Positions 1 through 6,207 of a DNA stretch of 6,712 bases are shown here, in pieces (position 1 is the stretch's first letter; the number at the start of each line of letters is the position of its first letter). Position numbers and translations under genes: made by a program. Source of the stretch: an uncultured Eubacteriales bacterium (GTDB lineage: Bacteria > Bacillota > Clostridia > Lachnospirales > Lachnospiraceae); contig CACYBV010000085.1 of the NCBI GenBank assembly GCA_902772745.1, forward strand, positions 1 to 6,712, in the 5' to 3' direction. A model generated the notes under the pieces. The model worked only from the letters and a program-made list of their open reading frames with translations, was not told where the DNA came from and made no database searches.

Positions 1-2478
1 CGCATGGAAATCGGCGCGGTGATCGCTGCCGCACCGCAGGAAAATGTCCGGCGTGAAGTTCCCGCACCCGGTGATGTCGTAATCCTTCTCGGCGGCGCTA
101 CCGGCCGCGACGGCATCGGCGGCGCGACCGGGTCAAGCAAGGCCCACAACATACATTCCGTCGAAGATTGCGGCGCGGAAGTCCAGAAGGGCAATGCTCC
201 CGAAGAGCGCAAGCTCCAGCGCCTGTTCCGGAATCCGGAAGCGACAAAGCTCATAAAGCGCTGCAACGATTTCGGTGCGGGCGGCGTATCGGTTGCAATC
301 GGTGAACTTGCGGACGGCCTTCTGATTGACCTCAATAAAGTCCCGAAGAAATACGAAGGTCTCGACGGAACAGAGCTCGCGATCAGCGAATCGCAGGAAC
401 GTATGGCGGTCGTTGTGGAAAAAGAAAACGTTGACCGGTTCCTGGAGCTTTCCGACCGGGAAAACCTGAACGCGACGCCGGTTGCAGTTGTGACAGAAGA
501 ACCGCGCCTGGTGATGGAGTGGAACAAAAAGACGATCGTCGATGTCAGCAGGGAGTTTCTGAATTCAAACGGTGCGGAAAAGCACATCCGCATAACTCCG
601 GCGAAGCCTGAAAGCTATCAGAAAGAAATCCACGGCTCCTTCTCCGAAAATCTCAGGAAAATGGCCCAGGACCTGAATATCTGCTCGAAACGCGGCCTTT
701 CGGAGCGCTTTGATTCAACGATCGGCGCAGGAACCGTTCTCATGCCTTTCGGCGGCAAATACCAGCGCACGCCGATCCAGGCGATGGTCCAGAAGATTTC
801 GATGGAAGAGAAGCATACGGATGATGTTTCACTGATGTCCTGGGGATACAATCCGTATATTTCAGAAAAGAGCCCGTATCACGGAGCATATCTTGCGGTT
901 ATCGAATCAGTCAGCAAGCTCATCGCCAGCGGCGCGGAGTTTTCGGATGTCTACCTGACTTTCCAGGAATATTTCGAGCGTCTCGGAACGGACGGCAGAC
1001 GCTGGGGCAAGCCGCTTTCCGCGCTTCTCGGTGCTTTTGAGGCACAGAAAGCGCTCCGGATCGGTGCGATCGGCGGAAAAGATTCGATGAGCGGCTCCTT
1101 TGAAAAGCTGGATGTCCCTCCGACCCTGGTATCTTTTGCCGTGACAACGGGAAAATGCGGGGAAATCGTATCGCCGGAATTTAAGGAAGCCGGGAACCGG
1201 GTCGTGCTGCTTTCGCCGGAATACGACGAATCCGGCCTCCCCGGAACCGATTCCTTCCTCAGGCTTCTTCATCAGGTTCATAATCTTCTTCAGTCCGGTC
1301 AGGCGCTTTCCTGCTATACCCTCGGAGCCGGCGGAATCGCGGAAGCGGTGATGAAACAGTGTTTCGGTAACGGCTTCGGCTTTGAATTTGCCGACGGCCT
1401 CAGCGTTTCCGGTCTTTTCTCCTGCCGGTACGGCTCTTTCCTTCTTGAGATGGGCAGTCAGGAAGGAGAAGTACCGGGCTGTGCAATCGGGCGGATTACG
1501 GAAGAGCGGATATTCCGTTTCGGTACGGAAAGCGTTTCGTATGAGGAGACGGAAGCGCTGTACGAGAACCGCCTCGAGTCAGTATATTCATGCAACATCC
1601 CGGAAGTAAAGGACGAAGTCCGGAATTTCTCCTATGTGTCGGAGAACCGCATGGCGCCGGTATTAAGAAAAGCCCAGCCGAAGGTCCTGATTCCCGCCTT
1701 TCCCGGCACAAACTGCGAATACGACAGCGCAAAAGCAGTTCGGGACGCCGGACTTTCGGCGGAAATTTACGTAATCAACAACCTGAGCGCCGAAGGCATC
1801 AAAAGAAGCGTTGATGAATTCGCCGCAAAGCTTCGGGAATCCCAGATCGTTTTCATTCCGGGCGGATTCTCGGGCGGCGATGAGCCGGACGGCTCAGGTA
1901 AATTCATCACGGCGTTCTTCCGAAACGATTCTGTCAAGGCCGGTGTCACGGATCTTCTCGACAGCCGCGATGGCCTGATTCTCGGAATCTGCAACGGCTT
2001 CCAGGCGCTGATCAAGCTCGGCCTGGTACCTTACGGCAGGATTCTTGAGACCGATGTGACGAGCCCGACGCTGACATACAATGTGATTTCCCGTCACCAG
2101 TCCAAAATCGTGCGGACCAGGGTTTCATCAAACAAATCCCCCTGGCTTGCGCTGACGGAAGTCGGAGAGGTCTACAGCGTTCCGATTTCCCATGGAGAAG
2201 GGCGTTTCTACGCTTCGGATGAACTCATTCGGATGCTTTCCGAAAACGGCCAGATTGCGACACAGTATGTGGATCTTGAGGACCGTGCGACCTATGATGT
2301 GCAGTTCAATCCGAACGGCTCCGCATATGCGGTCGAAGGCATCACTTCGCCGGACGGCCGCGTGTTCGGAAAAATGGGGCACAGCGAGCGCATCGGCGCG
2401 GGACTGTATAAAAATGTACCGGGGAACTATGATATCCGGCTGTTTGAAGCGGCTGCTAAGTATTTCCGCGGGAACTGA
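1..2478 (+). CDS. purL: Phosphoribosylformylglycinamidine (FGAM) synthase, single-chain form, 5'-truncated by window edge
   Basis: Cytosolic purine-biosynthesis enzyme that converts FGAR, glutamine and ATP to FGAM, glutamate, ADP and phosphate. The open frame runs from base 1 (first codon Arg); the ATG at base 4 lies inside a conserved domain and is not the start. The 825 visible residues are about two thirds of a typical chain of roughly 1,240, so about 400 N-terminal residues are missing. Numbering from base 1: the first AIRS-type C domain spans about 1-150, with glycine-rich GGATGRDGIGGATGSS near 31-46 and DFGAGG at 90-95. A second synthetase half follows, with GGKDSMSGS at 358-366. The fused class I glutaminase domain is about 560-825, with PGTN at 568-571, nucleophile Cys664 in GICNGFQ, SHGEGRF near 730, and His794 and Glu796 in GHSER completing the triad. 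All catalytic residues are present and no frameshift is seen. The product of this step passes to purine steps needing 10-formyl-THF, which fits fhs 29 bp downstream. Identity is very secure. Confidence 0.97.
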   Translation, partial: RMEIGAVIAAAPQENVRREVPAPGDVVILLGGATGRDGIGGATGSSKAHNIHSVEDCGAEVQKGNAPEERKLQRLFRNPEATKLIKRCNDFGAGGVSVAIGELADGLLIDLNKVPKKYEGLDGTELAISESQERMAVVVEKENVDRFLELSDRENLNATPVAVVTEEPRLVMEWNKKTIVDVSREFLNSNGAEKHIRITPAKPESYQKEIHGSFSENLRKMAQDLNICSKRGLSERFDSTIGAGTVLMPFGGKYQRTPIQAMVQKISMEEKHTDDVSLMSWGYNPYISEKSPYHGAYLAVIESVSKLIASGAEFSDVYLTFQEYFERLGTDGRRWGKPLSALLGAFEAQKALRIGAIGGKDSMSGSFEKLDVPPTLVSFAVTTGKCGEIVSPEFKEAGNRVVLLSPEYDESGLPGTDSFLRLLHQVHNLLQSGQALSCYTLGAGGIAEAVMKQCFGNGFGFEFADGLSVSGLFSCRYGSFLLEMGSQEGEVPGCAIGRITEERIFRFGTESVSYEETEALYENRLESVYSCNIPEVKDEVRNFSYVSENRMAPVLRKAQPKVLIPAFPGTNCEYDSAKAVRDAGLSAEIYVINNLSAEGIKRSVDEFAAKLRESQIVFIPGGFSGGDEPDGSGKFITAFFRNDSVKAGVTDLLDSRDGLILGICNGFQALIKLGLVPYGRILETDVTSPTLTYNVISRHQSKIVRTRVSSNKSPWLALTEVGEVYSVPISHGEGRFYASDELIRMLSENGQIATQYVDLEDRATYDVQFNPNGSAYAVEGITSPDGRVFGKMGHSERIGAGLYKNVPGNYDIRLFEAAAKYFRGN

Positions 2479-2507
2479 TTAAAAGGATAAGAGGAACCAA
2501 AACGACT

Positions 2508-4187
2508 ATGGCTGTTTTATCTGATATCGAAATCGCTCAGGCGGCGAAAACCGCTCCGATCACGGAGATTGCGAAAAAAGCGGGCATTCCGGAAGAATAC
2601 CTGATACCCTACGGAAGGGATAAGGCGAAAGTCGATCCGAAGATTCTGAAAGAGCTTCCCGCACGCGACAATAAGCTGATCCTGGTGACCGCGATCACGC
2701 CGACACCGGCCGGAGAAGGAAAAACGACGACGACAGTCGGACTTGCGGACGCACTTTCCCGTATCGGAAAGAAGACCACTGCTGCGCTCAGAGAACCCTC
2801 TCTCGGCCCGGTTTTCGGCGTCAAAGGAGGCGCTGCAGGCGGCGGCTATGCGCAGGTTGTCCCGATGGAGGATATCAACCTGCATTTCACCGGTGATTTT
2901 CATGCGATCGGCGCAGCGAACAATCTGCTTGCTGCGATGCTTGACAACCATATTCACCAGGGAAACGAGCTGGGAATCGACGTCCGTAAAATTACCTGGA
3001 AGCGCTGCGTGGACATGAATGACCGCCAGCTTCGCTTCATTGTGGACGGTCTCTCGGGAAAGGCGAACGGCGTCCCGAGAGAGGATGGCTTTGATATTAC
3101 GGTCGCTTCCGAAATCATGGCGGTATTCTGCCTCGCGGATTCGATTACCGACCTGAAAGAGCGTCTCGGCCGTATTATCGTCGGCTATACTTATGATGAT
3201 CGGCCGGTGACCGCATCGGACCTTCACGCGGTCGGTGCGATGGCGGCGCTCCTTAAGGACGCGCTGAAGCCGAATCTTGTACAGACCCTGGAGGGCACGC
3301 CGGCTTTTGTCCACGGCGGTCCTTTCGCGAACATCGCACATGGCTGCAACTCCCTGATGGCAACCCGCATCGCCCGTGCGCTCGGTGAATATACGGTTAC
3401 GGAAGCAGGATTCGGCGCAGATCTGGGCGCTGAAAAGTTCCTGGACATCAAGTGCCGCATGTCCGGCATGAAACCGGACGCCGTGGTGATCGTTGCGACG
3501 GTCCGCGCACTGAAGATGCACGGCGGGCTCAAGAAAACAGAGCTCACAACAGAGGACCTTGGCGCTTTGGAACGCGGCATTCCGAATCTTCTCAGGCATG
3601 TAAGCAACATCAAAAATGTTTTCCGGCTTCCCTGTGTTGTCGCAGTCAACCGTTTTCCGACAGATACGGACGCCGAAATCGACTTCATTATCCAAAAATG
3701 CCGCGAACTTGGTGTAAATACGGAGCTTTCGACGGTTTTCTCGGAAGGCGGGAAAGGCGGAGAAGCCCTGGCGCGCGAAGTGGTCCGCCTCTGCGAGGAA
3801 CAAAACAGCAATGACTTTGTTTATTCCTATGAACTGGACCTTCCGATCGAAGAGAAGATCAAGGCCGTAGCAACGAAAATCTACGGCGGCGCCGGGATCA
3901 CCGTTCTGCCGGAAGCGAAACGCCAGATCAGAAAACTCACCGAGCTCGGCTTCGGCAGCCTTCCGGTCTGCATGGCCAAGACCCAGTACAGCTTTACCGA
4001 CGACCCGAAAAAGCTCGGAGCGCCGGAAGGCTTCAAAATCACCGTGAAATCCGTCAAAGTATCCGCCGGCGCCGGCTTCGTAGTCGTCCTCACCGGTGAT
4101 ATCATGACCATGCCCGGCCTTCCGAAAGTTCCCTCCGCCGAAAAAATCGACGTAGATGAGAACGGCGTGATCAGCGGACTTTTCTGA
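2508..4187 (+). CDS. fhs: Formate-tetrahydrofolate ligase (10-formyl-THF synthetase)
   Basis: Cytosolic, normally homotetrameric enzyme that joins formate to tetrahydrofolate using ATP, giving 10-formyl-THF, ADP and phosphate. The product feeds purine ring synthesis and initiator-tRNA formylation, and in acetogens the methyl branch of the Wood-Ljungdahl pathway. The 559 residues match the usual length of about 556. The P-loop TPTPAGEGKTTTT is at 64-76. LREPSLGP at 94-101 contains Arg95, which corresponds by motif to the formyl-phosphate-binding Arg of the Moorella enzyme. The family signatures GVKGGAAGGGY (104-114) and VATVRALKMHGG (329-340) are both intact. The ATG start is supported by GAGGA about 12 bases upstream and by MAVLSDIEIAQ-like N-termini in the family. 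It lies 29 bp after purL with no visible terminator between, so co-transcription is inferred. Presence of fhs alone does not prove acetogenesis, since many fermentative clostridia carry it. Confidence 0.98.
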   Translation: MAVLSDIEIAQAAKTAPITEIAKKAGIPEEYLIPYGRDKAKVDPKILKELPARDNKLILVTAITPTPAGEGKTTTTVGLADALSRIGKKTTAALREPSLGPVFGVKGGAAGGGYAQVVPMEDINLHFTGDFHAIGAANNLLAAMLDNHIHQGNELGIDVRKITWKRCVDMNDRQLRFIVDGLSGKANGVPREDGFDITVASEIMAVFCLADSITDLKERLGRIIVGYTYDDRPVTASDLHAVGAMAALLKDALKPNLVQTLEGTPAFVHGGPFANIAHGCNSLMATRIARALGEYTVTEAGFGADLGAEKFLDIKCRMSGMKPDAVVIVATVRALKMHGGLKKTELTTEDLGALERGIPNLLRHVSNIKNVFRLPCVVAVNRFPTDTDAEIDFIIQKCRELGVNTELSTVFSEGGKGGEALAREVVRLCEEQNSNDFVYSYELDLPIEEKIKAVATKIYGGAGITVLPEAKRQIRKLTELGFGSLPVCMAKTQYSFTDDPKKLGAPEGFKITVKSVKVSAGAGFVVVLTGDIMTMPGLPKVPSAEKIDVDENGVISGLF

Positions 4188-4215
4188 GTTTTTACCTTTC
4201 AGGACGAGTTGGCCC

Positions 4216-4238
4216 GGGAATCAGGCGGATTCCTTTAA
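4216..4238 (+). terminator. Weak terminator-like hairpin after fhs
   Basis: GGAATC (4217-4222) and GATTCC (4228-4233) form a perfect 6-bp stem with a 5-nt loop; a flanking G-U pair (4216/4234) can extend it. Only a short T-run (TTT) follows, so as an intrinsic terminator it is weak. Its position 29 bp after the fhs stop suits the end of the purL-fhs unit. It could equally be part of a larger alternative fold with the inverted repeat just downstream. Confidence 0.3.
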
Positions 4239-4243
4239 CGGAC

Positions 4244-4330
4244 GCAGGTCCCCCGCGTCATCGGATTCTTAATCCCCAGGAGACGATTGAGATCTCTTCG
4301 GATGAGAATCGGATGATGCGGGGGATCTGC
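4244..4330 (+). repeat. Long imperfect inverted repeat (87-nt hairpin) between fhs and hrcA
   Basis: The arms at 4244-4269 and 4305-4330 pair over 26 positions with one G-G mismatch and two G-U wobbles in the RNA read from the + strand. The GC-rich core is GGTCCCCCGCGTCATC against its partner. The 35-nt loop (4270-4304) can form an inner stem of 6 pairs, 4278-4283 with 4293-4298. No T-run follows on either strand, so it is not a textbook intrinsic terminator. It contains no convincing ORF. It could be a factor-assisted terminator or 3'-end stabiliser for the purL-fhs mRNA, or a copy of a small dispersed palindromic element. Pairing is read directly from the sequence; function is unknown. Confidence 0.75.
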
Positions 4331-4359
4331 TTGTAGAAAAGACACCATTATTTCACAAA

Positions 4360-4386
4360 TTAGCACTTGACAAGTGAGAGTGCAAG
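4360..4386 (+). promoter_or_regulatory. CIRCE operator 1 (imperfect), covering the -35 box
   Basis: TTAGCACTT, a 9-bp spacer, then GAGTGCAAG. The family consensus is TTAGCACTC-N9-GAGTGCTAA, and this copy matches 15 of 18 arm positions with the exact N9 spacing. CIRCE is the known binding site of HrcA, encoded immediately downstream. The -35 hexamer starts in the left arm and ends in the spacer, so bound HrcA should block RNA polymerase. Imperfect arms suggest a weaker site than the consensus, which is inference. Confidence 0.85.
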
Positions 4387-4395
4387 CGGTATGAT
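4367..4395 (+). promoter_or_regulatory. Sigma-A promoter of the hrcA-grpE-dnaK operon
   Basis: A consensus -35 TTGACA (4367-4372) and a near-consensus -10 TATGAT (4390-4395) are separated by exactly 17 bp. A locally AT-rich stretch lies upstream at about 4331-4366. Transcription should begin around 4401-4403, giving a 5' leader of about 67 nt before the hrcA GTG. The promoter core sits between the two CIRCE elements, overlapping the first, the expected layout for class I heat-shock control: a strong housekeeping promoter held down by HrcA. The start site is predicted, not observed. Confidence 0.9.
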
Positions 4396-4406
4396 ATGCG
4401 CAGATG

Positions 4407-4433
4407 TTAGCAGACAGGAATGTCGAGTGCTAA
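4407..4433 (+). promoter_or_regulatory. CIRCE operator 2, in the 5' leader just after the predicted start site
   Basis: TTAGCAGAC, a 9-bp spacer, then a perfect GAGTGCTAA; 16 of 18 arm positions match the CIRCE consensus with exact N9 spacing. Only positions 7 and 8 of the left arm deviate. The element begins 47 bp after the start of CIRCE 1 and about 5 nt after the predicted transcription start, so it is also transcribed and can fold in the mRNA leader. HrcA is the expected ligand. Confidence 0.9.
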
Positions 4434-4454
4434 CTCAAAACAGAGGAAGATGAG

Positions 4455-4471
4455 AAGGGAGTGAACCTGTG
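4455..4471 (+). promoter_or_regulatory. Shine-Dalgarno site deciding the hrcA GTG start
   Basis: AAGGGAG at 4455-4461 is followed by a 7-nt spacer and GTG at 4469. No in-frame ATG lies near this point, and the downstream codons give the standard HrcA N-terminus. Confidence 0.85.
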
Positions 4472-5509
4472 GAACTGGACGAACGGAAAAGGAAAATCCT
4501 GCGCGCGATTGTCCGGACTTATCTGGATACCGGGGAGCCGGTGGGTTCGCGGACAATCTCAAAAGACGCGGAACTGAATGTCAGCTCGGCGACAATCCGG
4601 AATGAAATGGCGGATCTTGAGGAACTCGGACTGATCATCCAGCCGCATACATCTGCCGGACGGATTCCGACAGACGCCGGCTACCGGCTTTATGTCGATG
4701 AACTGATGGAGGAGAAAAACCGTGCGGTCATGGACGTCCGTGACATGCTCGGAGCACGGATGGACCGTGTTGAAAGCATGCTGCAGAGCATGGCGAAATT
4801 CCTCGCCAGAAACACCAATTATGCGACGATGATTTCCGGCCCGAGATATACGGAAAACGAACTTCGTCTGATCCAGCTTTCAAGACTGGATGCAAGGCAC
4901 CTTGTCGCCGTCATCGTCATGAAGGGAAATGCGGTACGAAACCGCGTGATCGAAATCGAAAGTCCGGTTTCCGACAATGAAATCCTGAAGCTGAATGTGC
5001 TTCTGAACTCGGCGCTTCAGGGAAAAACGCTCGACAGCATCACGCTGATGCTGATCCGGCAGCTGAAGGAGCAGGCGGGAGATTACAGCGGCGTCGTGGG
5101 TTCGGTTCTAGAAGCTGTCGGAGATGCGATTTCCGAATCAACCGAAGAACAGCCCGATGTCTACACCAGCGGCGCGACGAATATTTTCAAATACCCTGAA
5201 CTTTCCGAAGGTTCAAAGGCGAGCGACATCCTGACCACTTTCGAGGACAAGGAACAGCTTCTGGACCTGATGAGCCTTCCGGACAAATCGGACGGATCGA
5301 TCAATGTTTATATCGGCAAGGAAACGCCGATCCGGTCCATGCAGGACTGTTCGATCGTGACCGCGAACTACGAGCTGGAGAAAGGCATCCGGGGGACAAT
5401 CGGTATTGTCGGCCCGAAACGGATGGATTACGAACATGTAGTCGGGACGCTGAAAACCCTGATGGAGCAGCTGGACGACATTTATCATAAAGGAAAAGAG
5501 GAGGCGTAG
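4469..5509 (+). CDS. hrcA: Heat-inducible transcription repressor HrcA
   Basis: Dimeric DNA-binding repressor of class I heat-shock genes. It binds CIRCE, and in studied Bacillota its activity depends on the GroE chaperonin, so it loses function when unfolded proteins accumulate. Its 346 residues match the family's usual length of about 340-350. The winged helix-turn-helix covers about 1-75, with GEPVGSRTI (22-30), SSATIRNEMADLEELGLI (39-56) and the hallmark HTSAGRIPTDAGYRLYVD (60-77). A GAF-like and dimerisation region follows, ending with the conserved GTIGIVGPKRMDY (309-321). The GTG start is chosen because AAGGGAG (4455-4461) sits 7 nt upstream and the protein then begins with the typical MELDERKRKIL. 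The GTG at 4461 is out of frame. It is the first gene of the operon and probably autoregulated through the two CIRCE sites upstream; grpE follows after 5 bp. Confidence 0.98.
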   Translation: MELDERKRKILRAIVRTYLDTGEPVGSRTISKDAELNVSSATIRNEMADLEELGLIIQPHTSAGRIPTDAGYRLYVDELMEEKNRAVMDVRDMLGARMDRVESMLQSMAKFLARNTNYATMISGPRYTENELRLIQLSRLDARHLVAVIVMKGNAVRNRVIEIESPVSDNEILKLNVLLNSALQGKTLDSITLMLIRQLKEQAGDYSGVVGSVLEAVGDAISESTEEQPDVYTSGATNIFKYPELSEGSKASDILTTFEDKEQLLDLMSLPDKSDGSINVYIGKETPIRSMQDCSIVTANYELEKGIRGTIGIVGPKRMDYEHVVGTLKTLMEQLDDIYHKGKEEA

Positions 5510-5517
5510 TTTCTGTG
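5499..5517 (+). promoter_or_regulatory. Shine-Dalgarno site for grpE inside the hrcA 3' end
   Basis: A full-consensus AGGAGG at 5499-5504 overlaps the last codons of hrcA, with a 10-nt spacer to the GTG at 5515. The alternative in-frame ATG at 5542 (Met10) has no such site upstream, so GTG is preferred. The overlap suggests translational coupling to hrcA. Confidence 0.8.
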
Positions 5518-6138
5518 TCTAAGAAAAATCGCAGAAAAATTATGATTGAACCGGAAGAAAAGGCTGAAGAAAAACTCGCAGCTGAAGAAAACCCCGCAGA
5601 GAATCCGGAGGAGGAAAAAGGCTCCGAAACGGCAGCAGCCGAAACAGAAACGGAAGCTTCTGTAGAGAATCCGAACGAGGAGACTTCGGAAGAGAAAAAA
5701 GACCCGAAAGACGAGAAGATCGCGGAGCTTACGGACCGTCTGCAGCGCCTGATGGCGGAATTCGACAACTACCGGAAACGGACAGAAAAAGAAAAGCTCC
5801 AGCAGTATGATCTCGGCGTATCCGGAACCGTCGCAAAGCTTCTGCCGATGGTGGATTCCTTTGACCGGGGACTGGCATCGGTTAAGGACAGTGATCCCGA
5901 CAGTCCGGTTGTCGCAGGCATGGACCTTATCTATAAGCAGCTGGTTAAAGCGCTCGACGAAATCGGCGTGGAACCGATGAATGCAGAAGGCAAGGAATTC
6001 GATCCGAACTTCCACAATGCGGTGCTGCAGGTGGAAAATGAAGACCTGGAGTCCGGAACCGTCGCCGCGGAGCTGATCAAAGGATATATGTACAAGGGCA
6101 GGGTCGTCCGCCCGGCGACCGTCAGCGTCGTACAGTAA
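5515..6138 (+). CDS. grpE: Nucleotide exchange factor GrpE (DnaK co-chaperone)
   Basis: Cytosolic homodimer that releases ADP from DnaK and so resets the Hsp70 cycle. It has 207 residues, within the usual range of about 180-220. Residues 1-10 are basic (SKKNRRK); about 11-66 are low-complexity and strongly Glu/Ala-rich and probably disordered. A long dimerising helix starts near 66 and contains the family motif FDNYRKRTEKEK (83-94). LLPMVDSFDRGL (109-120) leads into the four-helix-bundle region, and the C-terminal beta domain that contacts DnaK carries EFDPNFHNAVLQVE (161-174) and GYMYKGRVVRPATVSV (190-205). The GTG start is supported by the AGGAGG in the hrcA tail. It sits between hrcA and dnaK, the conserved Gram-positive order, and should share their CIRCE-controlled promoter. 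No anomalies are seen beyond the long acidic tail. Confidence 0.97.
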   Translation: MSKKNRRKIMIEPEEKAEEKLAAEENPAENPEEEKGSETAAAETETEASVENPNEETSEEKKDPKDEKIAELTDRLQRLMAEFDNYRKRTEKEKLQQYDLGVSGTVAKLLPMVDSFDRGLASVKDSDPDSPVVAGMDLIYKQLVKALDEIGVEPMNAEGKEFDPNFHNAVLQVENEDLESGTVAAELIKGYMYKGRVVRPATVSVVQ

Positions 6139-6147
6139 AGAAAAATG

Positions 6148-6168
6148 TGTGCTTTTTTGTGAGGCACG
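6148..6168 (+). other. Weak hairpin in the grpE-dnaK spacer
   Basis: GTGC (6149-6152) pairs with GCAC (6164-6167), and the T-run at 6153-6155 can add U-G and U-A pairs, leaving a 5-nt loop. The stem is wobble-rich and not followed by a T-run, so it is not a terminator. It could mark an mRNA processing site or be chance; the 69-bp spacer otherwise holds only the dnaK Shine-Dalgarno site. Confidence 0.25.
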
Positions 6169-6207
6169 ATTCATACAGAAGATTTGAAATCGAAAGGAGA
6201 ATTCATC

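Noticed and set aside
4..6. ATG at base 4 as the purL start
   Set aside because: The frame is open to base 1 and the sequence here lies inside a conserved PurL domain; about 400 residues of the family are upstream.
1382..1814. Small + strand frames overlapping purL
   Set aside because: They are out-of-frame Arg/Ser-rich readings inside purL with no domain or ribosome site.
2517..3803. 428-codon open frame on the - strand opposite fhs
   Set aside because: It lies wholly antisense to a certain fhs gene, its translation is Arg/Cys/His-rich with no recognisable domain, and such long antisense frames are expected where a GC-rich gene has few codons that read as stops in reverse.
5301..5768. Ser/Phe-rich - strand frame across hrcA and grpE
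   Set aside because: The repetitive Ser/Phe composition is the antisense reading of the acidic GrpE tail, not an independent gene.
5485..6174. 229-codon open frame on the - strand opposite grpE
   Set aside because: The Phe/Leu-rich translation is the mirror of the Glu/Lys-rich GrpE coding strand (GAA and GAG read as TTC and CTC). It could look like a membrane protein but has no ribosome site or family match I can recognise.
6139..6207. Separate promoter for dnaK in the grpE-dnaK spacer
   Set aside because: TTGTGA is present, but no acceptable -10 lies 16-18 bp downstream, and there is no CIRCE copy here.
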